A stretch of DNA of 12,749 bases, from assembly GCA_900552305.1 (NCBI GenBank), contig URZD01000043.1, positions 1 to 12,749 on the forward strand, written 5' to 3'. This DNA is from an uncultured Eubacteriales bacterium (GTDB lineage Bacteria > Bacillota > Clostridia > Monoglobales > Monoglobaceae). Made by a program: the position numbers and the translations under genes. Shown here piece after piece: positions 7,563-12,749 of the stretch. How positions within the stretch are numbered: position 1 is the stretch's first letter; every line of letters begins with the position of its first letter. A model generated the notes under the pieces. That model was given only the letters and a program-made list of their open reading frames with translations, did not search any database and had not been told where the DNA came from.

Positions 7563-8897
7563 TCAATACTTAGGCGGACTGTATCTGTTCGTTCTGCGTT
7601 TTTTGCTTTTACTCTTTTTAAGTGCTTTGGCAAAGCCTACCGCAACAAGAACTATAAACGCAAGCGCGATACCCAGTACAAGGAATACAACTACCTTTAC
7701 CGTTCTGAATCCCCAAAGCCACTCGCCGAATGACATAAGAAAGCCGAAAATATGCCTTTTTATTTTAACCGTTGAAACGAGCTTTACCTCGCCGATTTTT
7801 TTGCCGTCATACATGAACTCGGTTTTGCCGATTACCTGCCCCGGCATAATCGGAGCGTATACCTTGTCGGGTATATCCGTCTTGGTTTCAATCTTCGATT
7901 CGTCCGCGTCCTTCGGCAAAAGCACCTCTAGATTGCTCTCGGAGGACAGCAGAATGTGATCGGTACCGTCCGCCGCCTGCTTTACCTTTACCTCGCCGAA
8001 AATATCTTCCTTTTGTGCAAGACGCTTGATATTGAACTGTGTAATTCCGTATTGCAAAAGAGCCTTTGACTCGTTGTGCGACTGCGCAATATCGTTGGCG
8101 TTAAACACGACCGCAATCACCGACTTATCGCCGTCCGCCGCAGAGGACACAAGGCAGTAGCCCGCCTCAGACGTCGAGCCTGTTTTAATTCCTGTAGCCT
8201 TGTCGTAGTAATAGTACGGGTATCTCATTCTTGAAACAAGATTATTTGTATTTATAAAATAGCGCTTGTCCGACATATTCGTTTCGGGGAGGTAGATATG
8301 CGCGCACTCCACAATTTTTCTGAATTCCTCGTACTGCATAGCCGCGCGGGCAATTTTCGCCATATCGGACACGGTTGTATAGTGATTCTTGTCCTGCAAG
8401 CCGTGCGGATTCACAAAATTTGTGTTTTTGAGTTTAAGCGCCTTCGCCTTCTGATTCATCCTCGCGACAAACTCGTCAACCGTTCCGCCGACGCCCTCCG
8501 CAATACACATCGCCGCGTCGTTTCCCGACGCAATCAACAGACCCTGTAAAAGGTTTTCGAGCTTCATTTCCTCTCCGACCTTGAGCGAGATGCTGCTGCC
8601 GTCCCACGGCAGACTGTCCGCCGCCTCCTGACTGAATTTAAGCGGCTGTTCAAGGCTGATTTCGCCCTTCTTCACCGCGTCAAAGGTCACAAGCGCGGTC
8701 ATGACCTTTGTAGTGCTGGCGGGGAACAGAATATCGTCCGGATTCTTCTCGAAAAGAATATTTCCGTTTTTGGCGTCAATCAGAATCGCCGCCTTTGCGG
8801 CAATCTTAGGCTCCTCCGTGGCATAAGCCGCCGATGGCGCGATTATCGCCAGAGTCAGCATTATTGTTATAAGCAATGCACTTAATTTCTTTGACAT
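7563..8897 (-). CDS. D-alanyl-D-alanine carboxypeptidase (peptidase S11, PBP5/DacF-like)
   Basis: Low-molecular-weight penicillin-binding protein that removes the terminal D-Ala from peptidoglycan pentapeptides outside the membrane. 444 residues. A signal peptide covers residues 1-26 (hydrophobic LLITIMLTLAIIAPSAAYA). The catalytic motifs are SxxK at S61-K64 (PASTTK), SGN at 124-126 and KTG at 238-240 (GIKTGSTSEAGY). A beta-rich C-terminal domain (about 295-380) follows, and instead of the usual amphipathic anchor there is a true hydrophobic segment at about 400-422 ending in a Lys/Arg-rich tail. ATG 8897 is chosen because it gives a clean signal peptide, although its ribosome site (AAAGG about 12 nt upstream) is weak; an in-frame TTG at 8942 would bury the signal. 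It follows tsaB by 79 nt and precedes the terminator. DacA, DacB or DacF role cannot be told from sequence alone. Confidence 0.95.
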   Translation of the reverse strand: MSKKLSALLITIMLTLAIIAPSAAYATEEPKIAAKAAILIDAKNGNILFEKNPDDILFPASTTKVMTALVTFDAVKKGEISLEQPLKFSQEAADSLPWDGSSISLKVGEEMKLENLLQGLLIASGNDAAMCIAEGVGGTVDEFVARMNQKAKALKLKNTNFVNPHGLQDKNHYTTVSDMAKIARAAMQYEEFRKIVECAHIYLPETNMSDKRYFINTNNLVSRMRYPYYYYDKATGIKTGSTSEAGYCLVSSAADGDKSVIAVVFNANDIAQSHNESKALLQYGITQFNIKRLAQKEDIFGEVKVKQAADGTDHILLSSESNLEVLLPKDADESKIETKTDIPDKVYAPIMPGQVIGKTEFMYDGKKIGEVKLVSTVKIKRHIFGFLMSFGEWLWGFRTVKVVVFLVLGIALAFIVLVAVGFAKALKKSKSKKRRTNRYSPPKY

Positions 8898-8923
8898 TTT
8901 TTCAACCGTACCTTTCGGAAAAT

Positions 8924-8977
8924 TTAATTCTTTGCGCAGCAATACGCGCGTATGTCTGTTCTGTAAAGTTCAATCAT
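8924..8977 (-). CDS. Possible 17-residue ORF overlapping the tsaB stop
   Basis: The tsaB stop codon shares one base with an ATG (TAATG), 9 nt after an AAAGG. That ATG opens a 17-codon frame, starting MIELYRTDIRAY, that ends before the carboxypeptidase gene. The layout looks like translational coupling and could be a remnant or a chance frame; no family is recognised. Confidence 0.15.
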   Translation of the reverse strand: MIELYRTDIRAYCCAKN

Positions 8978-9690
8978 TATTTTGCGCCTTTCCCCTGCTG
9001 TCTGAGCCGTTCCTGTTCCGCCTGAGAAAGACGGACATACTCCGGAACGAGCTTTGAATAATGTATGGTTTCGCCGTTTTTAAAGCGTTCAAGTCCGATT
9101 TCCGCAACCGCGCCGCCGAGGTTGAGCGCGGTTATTTTGGGAGCAAAAAACGCTCTGTCGCCAAGCCTTTCACGAAGAATATCTCTGTATACCAAAACGC
9201 CGTCACCCATAAATATCACGTTTTTTGCTCCTTCTTGCAGCTCCGCGATAAGCTCGTCAAGGGTCAGCGCCCTGTCCGCGCAAATACGCTCAAGGATGCC
9301 GTTTCCACCTTTGAAAATGGCATTATAGACCTGACCACGCCTTGCGTCAAGAATCGGTGAAATAATTCCGTCAAAAAACGCCGAGCCAAAAGCAAGCGCC
9401 TCAAGGGTCGATACCGCAACGCACGGCTTACCTGCCGCCTGAGCCATTGCCTTTGCCGTTGCCACACCTATTCTTACCCCGGTAAACGAGCCGGGGCCTA
9501 CTGCCGCCGCGAATGCGTCAACGTCATTCGGCTCCGTGTCGGAAAGGCGAAACATTTCCTCGATTTGCGGCATCATCATCTGCGAATGTGTTCTGTGGTG
9601 GTTTATCACGGTTTCCGCAACCATGACATCGTCACTCATTAGCGCTGCCGTTGCCGACATACAACAGGTATCTATTCCGAAAATCAGCAT
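8977..9690 (-). CDS. tsaB: tRNA threonylcarbamoyladenosine biosynthesis protein TsaB
   Basis: TsaB is the inactive ASKHA-fold partner of TsaD in the complex that places the t6A modification at position 37 of ANN-decoding tRNAs. 237 residues, normal length. Visible signatures are the N-terminal LIFGIDTCCMSATAAL, HHRTHSQMMMPQIEEM (31-46), the central AVGPGSFTGVRIGVATAKAM (63-82) and SPILDARRGQVYNAIF. It lacks the metal-binding histidines of TsaD, as expected for TsaB. ATG 9690 has GGGAG 8 nt upstream and overlaps the tsaE stop by 7 nt, so the two are probably translationally coupled. TsaE and TsaB adjacent is a classic bacterial arrangement; tsaD and rimI, which often follow, are not next to it here. 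Confidence 0.95.
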   Translation of the reverse strand: MLIFGIDTCCMSATAALMSDDVMVAETVINHHRTHSQMMMPQIEEMFRLSDTEPNDVDAFAAAVGPGSFTGVRIGVATAKAMAQAAGKPCVAVSTLEALAFGSAFFDGIISPILDARRGQVYNAIFKGGNGILERICADRALTLDELIAELQEGAKNVIFMGDGVLVYRDILRERLGDRAFFAPKITALNLGGAVAEIGLERFKNGETIHYSKLVPEYVRLSQAEQERLRQQGKGAK

Positions 9691-10103
9691 ATCGTTATCT
9701 CCCTATAATCCGTTCCCTTATCGGGATTTTTATCTATTTTAACCGTTATATACCCCTCCGGCAGAACGGCGGCAATATTCTCCGCCCACTCTACAATACA
9801 AATTCCGTCGCCGAAGAAGTAGTCATCCATCCAGTCGCACTGCTCAAACGAAGCGTTTTCTATACGGTATGCGTCAAAATGGTATATAACCGTATCGCCG
9901 TAGTATTCGTTCACAATGGTGAAGGTTGGACTTGTGACAGCGTCCTCCGAACGGAAAAAATCCGCAACACCCTTTACAAAGGCGGTTTTCCCCGCGCCGA
10001 GGTCGCCGTGCAGCGCCACAATATCGCCTTTTTTCAGAGTTGCCGCAAGCTCTGCCGCAATCCGCCTTGTGTCCGCCTCGCATCGGCTTTCGTATTTCTT
10101 CAT
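9684..10103 (-). CDS. tsaE: tRNA threonylcarbamoyladenosine biosynthesis ATPase TsaE
   Basis: Small P-loop ATPase that drives turnover of the TsaBD complex in t6A formation. 139 residues. Walker A is GDLGAGKT (33-40), preceded by KKGDIVALH; then SPTFTIVNEYYG (58-69), the HFDAYR motif (75-80) and the CIVEWAENI segment (102-110), all diagnostic. ATG 10103 matches the family N-terminus; the longer frame to TTG 10181 runs through the leader and has no family match. The ribosome site is poor (GGGCGG about 11 nt upstream) and can be paired in a leader hairpin. First gene of the tsaE-tsaB-carboxypeptidase operon, with a clear promoter 87-115 nt upstream. Confidence 0.95.
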   Translation of the reverse strand: MKKYESRCEADTRRIAAELAATLKKGDIVALHGDLGAGKTAFVKGVADFFRSEDAVTSPTFTIVNEYYGDTVIYHFDAYRIENASFEQCDWMDDYFFGDGICIVEWAENIAAVLPEGYITVKIDKNPDKGTDYREITIC

Positions 10104-10114
10104 TATATTACAAT

Positions 10115-10160
10115 CCGCCCTTTTGGCAAACTCCGTTTTTAAGGGGCGGTTTTCCTCCTT
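10115..10160 (-). promoter_or_regulatory. tsaE leader: orphan AAGGAGG and hairpin over the start region
   Basis: In the minus-strand leader a consensus AAGGAGG (10160-10154) has no start codon at the right distance. It is followed by CCGCCCCTT (10149-10141), which can pair, with one bulged C, with AAGGGCGG (10122-10115), the weak ribosome site of tsaE. This could limit tsaE translation or provide a standby site; unproven. Confidence 0.4.
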
Positions 10161-10189
10161 CGTGTAAGCATAATAAACCAATATACTTT

Positions 10190-10218
10190 ATTTTACCTTT
10201 ATTACGCGCAAAAGTCAA
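10190..10218 (-). promoter_or_regulatory. Sigma-A type promoter for tsaE operon
   Basis: On the minus strand TTGACT (10218-10213), a 17-nt spacer and TAAAAT (10195-10190). Its -35 is only 10 nt from the -35 of the opposing deaminase promoter, so the two may compete or share a regulator. Confidence 0.78.
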
Positions 10219-10228
10219 TATAAAACTC

Positions 10229-10257
10229 TTGAAAATATTATTATTTTATTGTATACT
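10229..10257 (+). promoter_or_regulatory. Sigma-A type promoter for the dCMP deaminase gene
   Basis: TTGAAA (10229-10234), a 17-nt spacer and TATACT (10252-10257). Transcript start is expected near 10264, giving a leader of about 20 nt that is little more than the AAGGAGG ribosome site. Confidence 0.82.
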
Positions 10258-10283
10258 GAAAATATTAAGGAGGTCGATAAAAA

Positions 10284-10778
10284 ATGAAGGATTTGAGAGT
10301 TGACAAAAATAACTATTATCTTGATATTGCCGAGACAGTTTTGGAGCGCGGTACCTGTCTGCGCCGCAACTTTGGCGCAATCATCGTCAAAAATGACGAG
10401 ATAGTTGCAACAGGCTATACCGGTGCGCCGCGCGGCAGAAAAAACTGCTGCAGCGTCGGCGTCTGTATCCGTGAAAAGCTCGCGATTCCGCGCGGAGAAC
10501 GGTATGAGCTTTGCCGCAGCGTCCACGCCGAAGCAAACTGCATAATCAGTGCGCAGCGACGCGACATGATAGATTCCTCGCTCTATCTTGTCGGACGTGA
10601 TAAAAAAACCGGCGAGCTGGTCGAAAATACCTCCAGCTGCTCCATGTGCAAAAGAATGATTATCAATGCGGGAATCAAAAATGTTGTTATCCGCAACACT
10701 CCCGATAAATACACGGTCGTAGACGTTGAAGAATGGATAAAAAACGACGAATCGCTTGACGGCGTATTCGGCTATTAG
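10284..10778 (+). CDS. dCMP deaminase family protein (ComEB-like)
   Basis: Zinc-dependent deaminase expected to turn dCMP into dUMP for thymidylate synthesis. 164 residues. The zinc site is HAE at 81-83 (SVHAEANCI) and CSMC at 119-122 (SSCSMCKRMIINAGI). The usual Pro before the first Cys is Ser here, which I believe also occurs in this clostridial subgroup. GAIIVKNDEIVATGYTGAPRG (31-51, two overlapping signatures) is the substrate-side motif, and extra cysteines at 24, 55, 56, 61 and 77 might hold a second metal as in phage and Bacillus dCMP deaminases. Start ATG has perfect AAGGAGG 10 nt upstream. It is the only complete rightward gene here, transcribed away from tsaE. A general CMP/dCMP deaminase with another pyrimidine substrate cannot be excluded. 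Confidence 0.9.
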   Translation: MKDLRVDKNNYYLDIAETVLERGTCLRRNFGAIIVKNDEIVATGYTGAPRGRKNCCSVGVCIREKLAIPRGERYELCRSVHAEANCIISAQRRDMIDSSLYLVGRDKKTGELVENTSSCSMCKRMIINAGIKNVVIRNTPDKYTVVDVEEWIKNDESLDGVFGY

Positions 10779-10836
10779 TAAAAACGGCGCTCTTTCGGCA
10801 GGTAACTCAAAACAAAATACGGATATGATTTTGCAA

Positions 10837-10870
10837 TCAGGGGTGTACAAATTATCTTGTACACCCCTGA
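10837..10870. terminator. 14-bp perfect inverted repeat between convergent genes
   Basis: Arms 10837-10850 (TCAGGGGTGTACAA) and 10857-10870 are exact reverse complements with a 6-nt loop. It lies between the stop of the deaminase gene and the stop of the small leftward ORF, so a bidirectional terminator is the natural reading, but neither side has a proper T-run. Confidence 0.6.
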
Positions 10871-10873
10871 AAA

Positions 10874-11122
10874 CTATTTACCCGCTTTACAAATTCTATT
10901 TCGTTCATTCAATAAATTCTTGATTTCTTTAATTTTAGCGGTAATTTTATCGCTGTTATCGCTTGTAATCATGCCACGCAATTCAAAAATTCCTTCCGAT
11001 ATTGTTATTTCAAGGTTTTTTGCAGCCTCGCATAACACCTGGTCGCTGAAACGCAGACTCTCCGCAAATATCTCAAGTTCTTTTCTTGTTTCGGCGTTTC
11101 TGCACCTTATTTTCAGTTGCAA
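10874..11122 (-). CDS. Small protein of unknown function, start uncertain
   Basis: I do not recognise this protein. From TTG 11122 it would be 82 residues beginning with (M)QLKIRCRNAETRKEL, mostly helical, with a charged C-terminal half (DKITAKIKEIKNLLNERNR) that could form a short coiled coil; there is no signal peptide or membrane segment. The open frame extends back to TTG 11164, but that part contains a full consensus promoter, so it is probably not translated. There is no ATG before residue about 50 and no ribosome site before either TTG. The frame is the same as that of ugd and begins right after the ugd stop. It may be a real gene with an odd start, a decayed fragment, or chance. The 14-bp inverted repeat follows its stop by 3 nt. 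Confidence 0.4.
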   Translation of the reverse strand: MQLKIRCRNAETRKELEIFAESLRFSDQVLCEAAKNLEITISEGIFELRGMITSDNSDKITAKIKEIKNLLNERNRICKAGK

Positions 11123-11126
11123 TACT

Positions 11127-11155
11127 ATTATATTACAAAGGTTGGCTTTTGTCAA
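11127..11155 (-). promoter_or_regulatory. Consensus sigma-A promoter inside the small ORF's open frame
   Basis: On the minus strand TTGACA (11155-11150), a 17-nt spacer and TATAAT (11132-11127): both hexamers are exact consensus with ideal spacing. A transcript would start near 11120 and reach the inverted repeat at 10837-10870, about 280 nt, covering only the small ORF. Confidence 0.75.
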
Positions 11156-11176
11156 TAATACCAAGCGGTTTTTATT

Positions 11177-12358
11177 TTAATCTCTGAAATACAAATCCCT
11201 TGTATACACCTTGTCAAGCACGTCCGCTATATCATCGTTATAGCGGTTTGCGATTATTACATCCGATATGCGCTTGAACTCGTCAATGTCGCGGATTACG
11301 CGCGAGTTGAAGAAGGTTTCCTCCTTCATCGTCGGCTCGTACACAACAACCTCTATTCCCTTCGCTTTGATTCTTTTCATTACTCCCTGAATCGAGGACG
11401 CGCGGAAGTTGTCCGAGTTGGATTTCATCGTCAGGCGGTATACGCCCACAACCTTCGGATTTTTTGCAATGATTCTGTCCGCGATAAAGTCTTTTCTTGT
11501 CCTGTTCGCGTCAACTATTGCAGCTATGATATTGTTCGGAACATTGTCATAGTTCGCAAGCAGCTGCTTTGTGTCCTTTGGCAGGCAGTAGCCGCCGTAG
11601 CCAAAGGAAGGATTATTGTAATGAGTTCCGATCCGGGGATCCAGACAGACTCCATTGATAATATCGCGGGTGTTCAGCCCCTTCATTTCCGCGTAAGTAT
11701 CCAGCTCATTAAAATAGGAAACACGAAGTGCCAGATAGGTGTTGGCAAAAAGTTTTACAGCTTCTGCTTCCGTATATCCCATGAACAAGGTGTCGATATT
11801 TTCTTTAAGAGCACCCTCCTGAAGAAGTGCTGCAAAAGTATGAGCTGCTTCTCTGGTGTGTTCATCACAGGAGACAATGATCCTGCTTGGGTAAAGATTG
11901 TCGTACAGGGCCTTGGACTCTCGGAGAAATTCCGGGCTGAAAATAATATTGTTATTGTGAAGCTTCTTTCGGATAGATTCTGTGTAGCCTACAGGAATCG
12001 TAGATTTGATCACAATTGTGGCAGCAGGATTCACCCTTGTGACCAGGCTTAGTACAGCTTCAACAGCGGAAGTGTCGAAATGATTTTTCCTGCTGTCATA
12101 GTTGGTGGGGTTGGCCACTACCACAAAATCAGCCTCTGCGTAGGCGGATTCTCCGTCTGAGGTGGCCGTAAGATCCAGTTCCTTTTCCGACAGGTATTTT
12201 TCGATATATTCATCTTGGATTGGAGATTTCTTCTGGTTTATCAAAGCAATCTTCTCCGGAATTATGTCAACTGCAACAACATGATTATGCTGAGCCAGCA
12301 GTACAGAAATAGAAAGCCCTACATATCCGGTACCTGCGACTGCAATAGATTTATTCAT
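11177..12358 (-). CDS. ugd: UDP-glucose 6-dehydrogenase
   Basis: Oxidises UDP-glucose to UDP-glucuronate with two NAD+, a precursor for capsule, exopolysaccharide or teichuronic acid. 393 residues, the short form near the size of E. coli Ugd. N-terminal Rossmann motif GTGYVGLS (9-16), STIPVGYT (119-126), FSPEFLRES (140-148, catalytic Glu 143), the VKLFANTYLALRV helix (201-213, K202 and N206), then YGGYCLPKDTKQL (254-266) with nucleophile C258 and D262, and GVYRLTMKSNSDNFRAS in the C-terminal UDP-binding domain. ATG 12358 has AAAGGA 7 nt upstream. No polysaccharide genes are adjacent. Codon use changes inside the gene: 1 of 25 Ala codons before residue 267 is GCG, against 6 of 10 after it, and CGC serves 1 of 9 Arg before and 6 of 12 after. 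All catalytic residues are intact, so any recombinant could still work. Confidence 0.95.
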   Translation of the reverse strand: MNKSIAVAGTGYVGLSISVLLAQHNHVVAVDIIPEKIALINQKKSPIQDEYIEKYLSEKELDLTATSDGESAYAEADFVVVANPTNYDSRKNHFDTSAVEAVLSLVTRVNPAATIVIKSTIPVGYTESIRKKLHNNNIIFSPEFLRESKALYDNLYPSRIIVSCDEHTREAAHTFAALLQEGALKENIDTLFMGYTEAEAVKLFANTYLALRVSYFNELDTYAEMKGLNTRDIINGVCLDPRIGTHYNNPSFGYGGYCLPKDTKQLLANYDNVPNNIIAAIVDANRTRKDFIADRIIAKNPKVVGVYRLTMKSNSDNFRASSIQGVMKRIKAKGIEVVVYEPTMKEETFFNSRVIRDIDEFKRISDVIIANRYNDDIADVLDKVYTRDLYFRD

Positions 12359-12421
12359 GGTAAGTTCCTTTCTTAAAAAAGTGTGAAATCGGGAAAAAAG
12401 AGTTTAAATTTTCACAGTTTG

Positions 12422-12457
12422 TGCTACAATATATAACACTAATGATGAACCGTTCAT
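12422..12457 (+). promoter_or_regulatory. Probable extended -10 promoter with palindromic operator-like site
   Basis: TG-C-TACAAT at 12422-12430 looks like an extended -10; no good -35 is present. About 15 nt further on, near +9 of the expected transcript, lies the 13-nt perfect palindrome ATGAACCGTTCAT (12445-12457), a fit for a dimeric repressor such as a TetR-type protein. It precedes the hydrolase gene. The rest of the leader (12458-12604) holds no feature I can support beyond GGAGG at 12592-12596. No promoter for the divergent ugd gene was recognised. Confidence 0.4.
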
Positions 12458-12604
12458 GCACAATTTTTATAAATAATAACATGACAGACTGGAAAATACA
12501 ACGCCTTGGGAACTTTTTGGAATATGCAGATTACAGAACGTTACCAGTGAACAGTAATACAGAACTGACTTTTAAACAGTCTCTGATGAATGGAGGAACA
12601 GAAT

Positions 12605-12749
12605 ATGTGTACAGCAGCAACCTATAAAACAAAGGATTTCTATTTTGGAAGAACTCTGGATTATGAGATTTCCTATGGAGACCAGGTAGTGATCACGCCT
12701 AGAAATTATGTATTTGACTTAAGAGAAGGCGGTCAGCTGAAAAATCATT
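12605..12749 (+). CDS. Choloylglycine hydrolase family protein, N-terminus (cut by window end)
   Basis: Ntn-hydrolase of the bile salt hydrolase / penicillin V acylase family; gut members split glycine or taurine from conjugated bile acids. Only 48 codons are present. The protein begins MCTAATYKTKDFYFGRTLD, with Cys2 as the expected nucleophile exposed after Met removal, Arg in FGRTLDYE and a YGDQVVITPRNY segment, all matching the N-terminus of gut Lachnospiraceae-type members. ATG 12605 has GGAGG 8 nt upstream. Codons (AGA, GGA, no GCG) differ from the genes left of 11550. Whether it is a bile salt hydrolase or a penicillin acylase cannot be decided from this part, since the discriminating residues lie downstream. 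Confidence 0.88.
   Translation, partial: MCTAATYKTKDFYFGRTLDYEISYGDQVVITPRNYVFDLREGGQLKNH

Noticed and set aside
10215..10850. 211-codon minus-strand frame
   Set aside because: Antisense to the dCMP deaminase gene, which has a perfect ribosome site, promoter and zinc motifs.
12421..12627. 68-codon plus-strand ORF before the hydrolase gene
   Set aside because: It starts at a TTG inside the promoter, has no ribosome site, no recognisable family and runs into the hydrolase start in another frame; better read as leader.
1..12749. A new defence, toxin-antitoxin, mobile or biosynthetic system
   Set aside because: No transposase, integrase, nuclease-helicase pair, toxin pair or biosynthetic cluster is visible; nearly all ORFs belong to known housekeeping families.

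Overview
The window looks like a piece of chromosome from a spore-forming, gut-type member of the Clostridia. The evidence is the conserved order of an M50 protease, scpA, scpB, a DUF2953 protein, the sporulation protein YtfJ and polA; the meso-diaminopimelate/lysine gene lysA; and Gram-positive style promoters and AGGAG ribosome sites. Most genes use GCG/GCC alanine and CGC arginine codons. The left edge cuts polA and the right edge cuts a choloylglycine hydrolase gene. Everything between about 1 and 10100 is read leftward (minus strand).

Layout. 1-5460: a leftward cluster (M50 membrane protease, scpA, scpB, DUF2953, ytfJ, polA) that combines chromosome segregation (the ScpAB kleisin complex for SMC), sporulation and DNA repair. 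A run of degenerate ~40-nt tandem repeats lies between scpA and scpB. 5461-5766: no gene seen. 5767-7068: lysA with a strong sigma-A type promoter. 7069-7562: a gene-free stretch holding the lysA promoter, an orphan rightward promoter, a hairpin and the terminator of the next operon. 7563-10103: a leftward operon tsaE-tsaB-D-Ala-D-Ala carboxypeptidase (tRNA t6A synthesis plus cell-wall trimming). 10190-10257: two back-to-back promoters, one for tsaE and one for a rightward dCMP deaminase gene (10284-10778). 10779-11176: a 14-bp perfect inverted repeat and a small unrecognised ORF carrying a consensus promoter. 11177-12358: UDP-glucose dehydrogenase (ugd), leftward. 12605-end: start of a choloylglycine hydrolase-family gene, rightward, with a palindromic operator-like site in its leader.

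The most informative oddity is the right end. The C-terminal third of ugd has the codon usage of the rest of the window, but its N-terminal two thirds, the intergenic region and the hydrolase gene do not: alanine GCG almost vanishes and AGA/AGG arginine and GGA glycine appear, as in Lachnospiraceae. The change falls in or next to the most conserved active-site block of ugd. That points to recombination inside ugd or to an assembly chimera joined at a conserved stretch, so the hydrolase should not be credited to this organism without checking.

I did not find a new defence, mobile or biosynthetic system. The genes are mostly housekeeping. The points worth a second look are the ugd junction, the scpA-scpB repeat array, the orphan promoter near 7230, the small ORF near 11000 and the leader structures.
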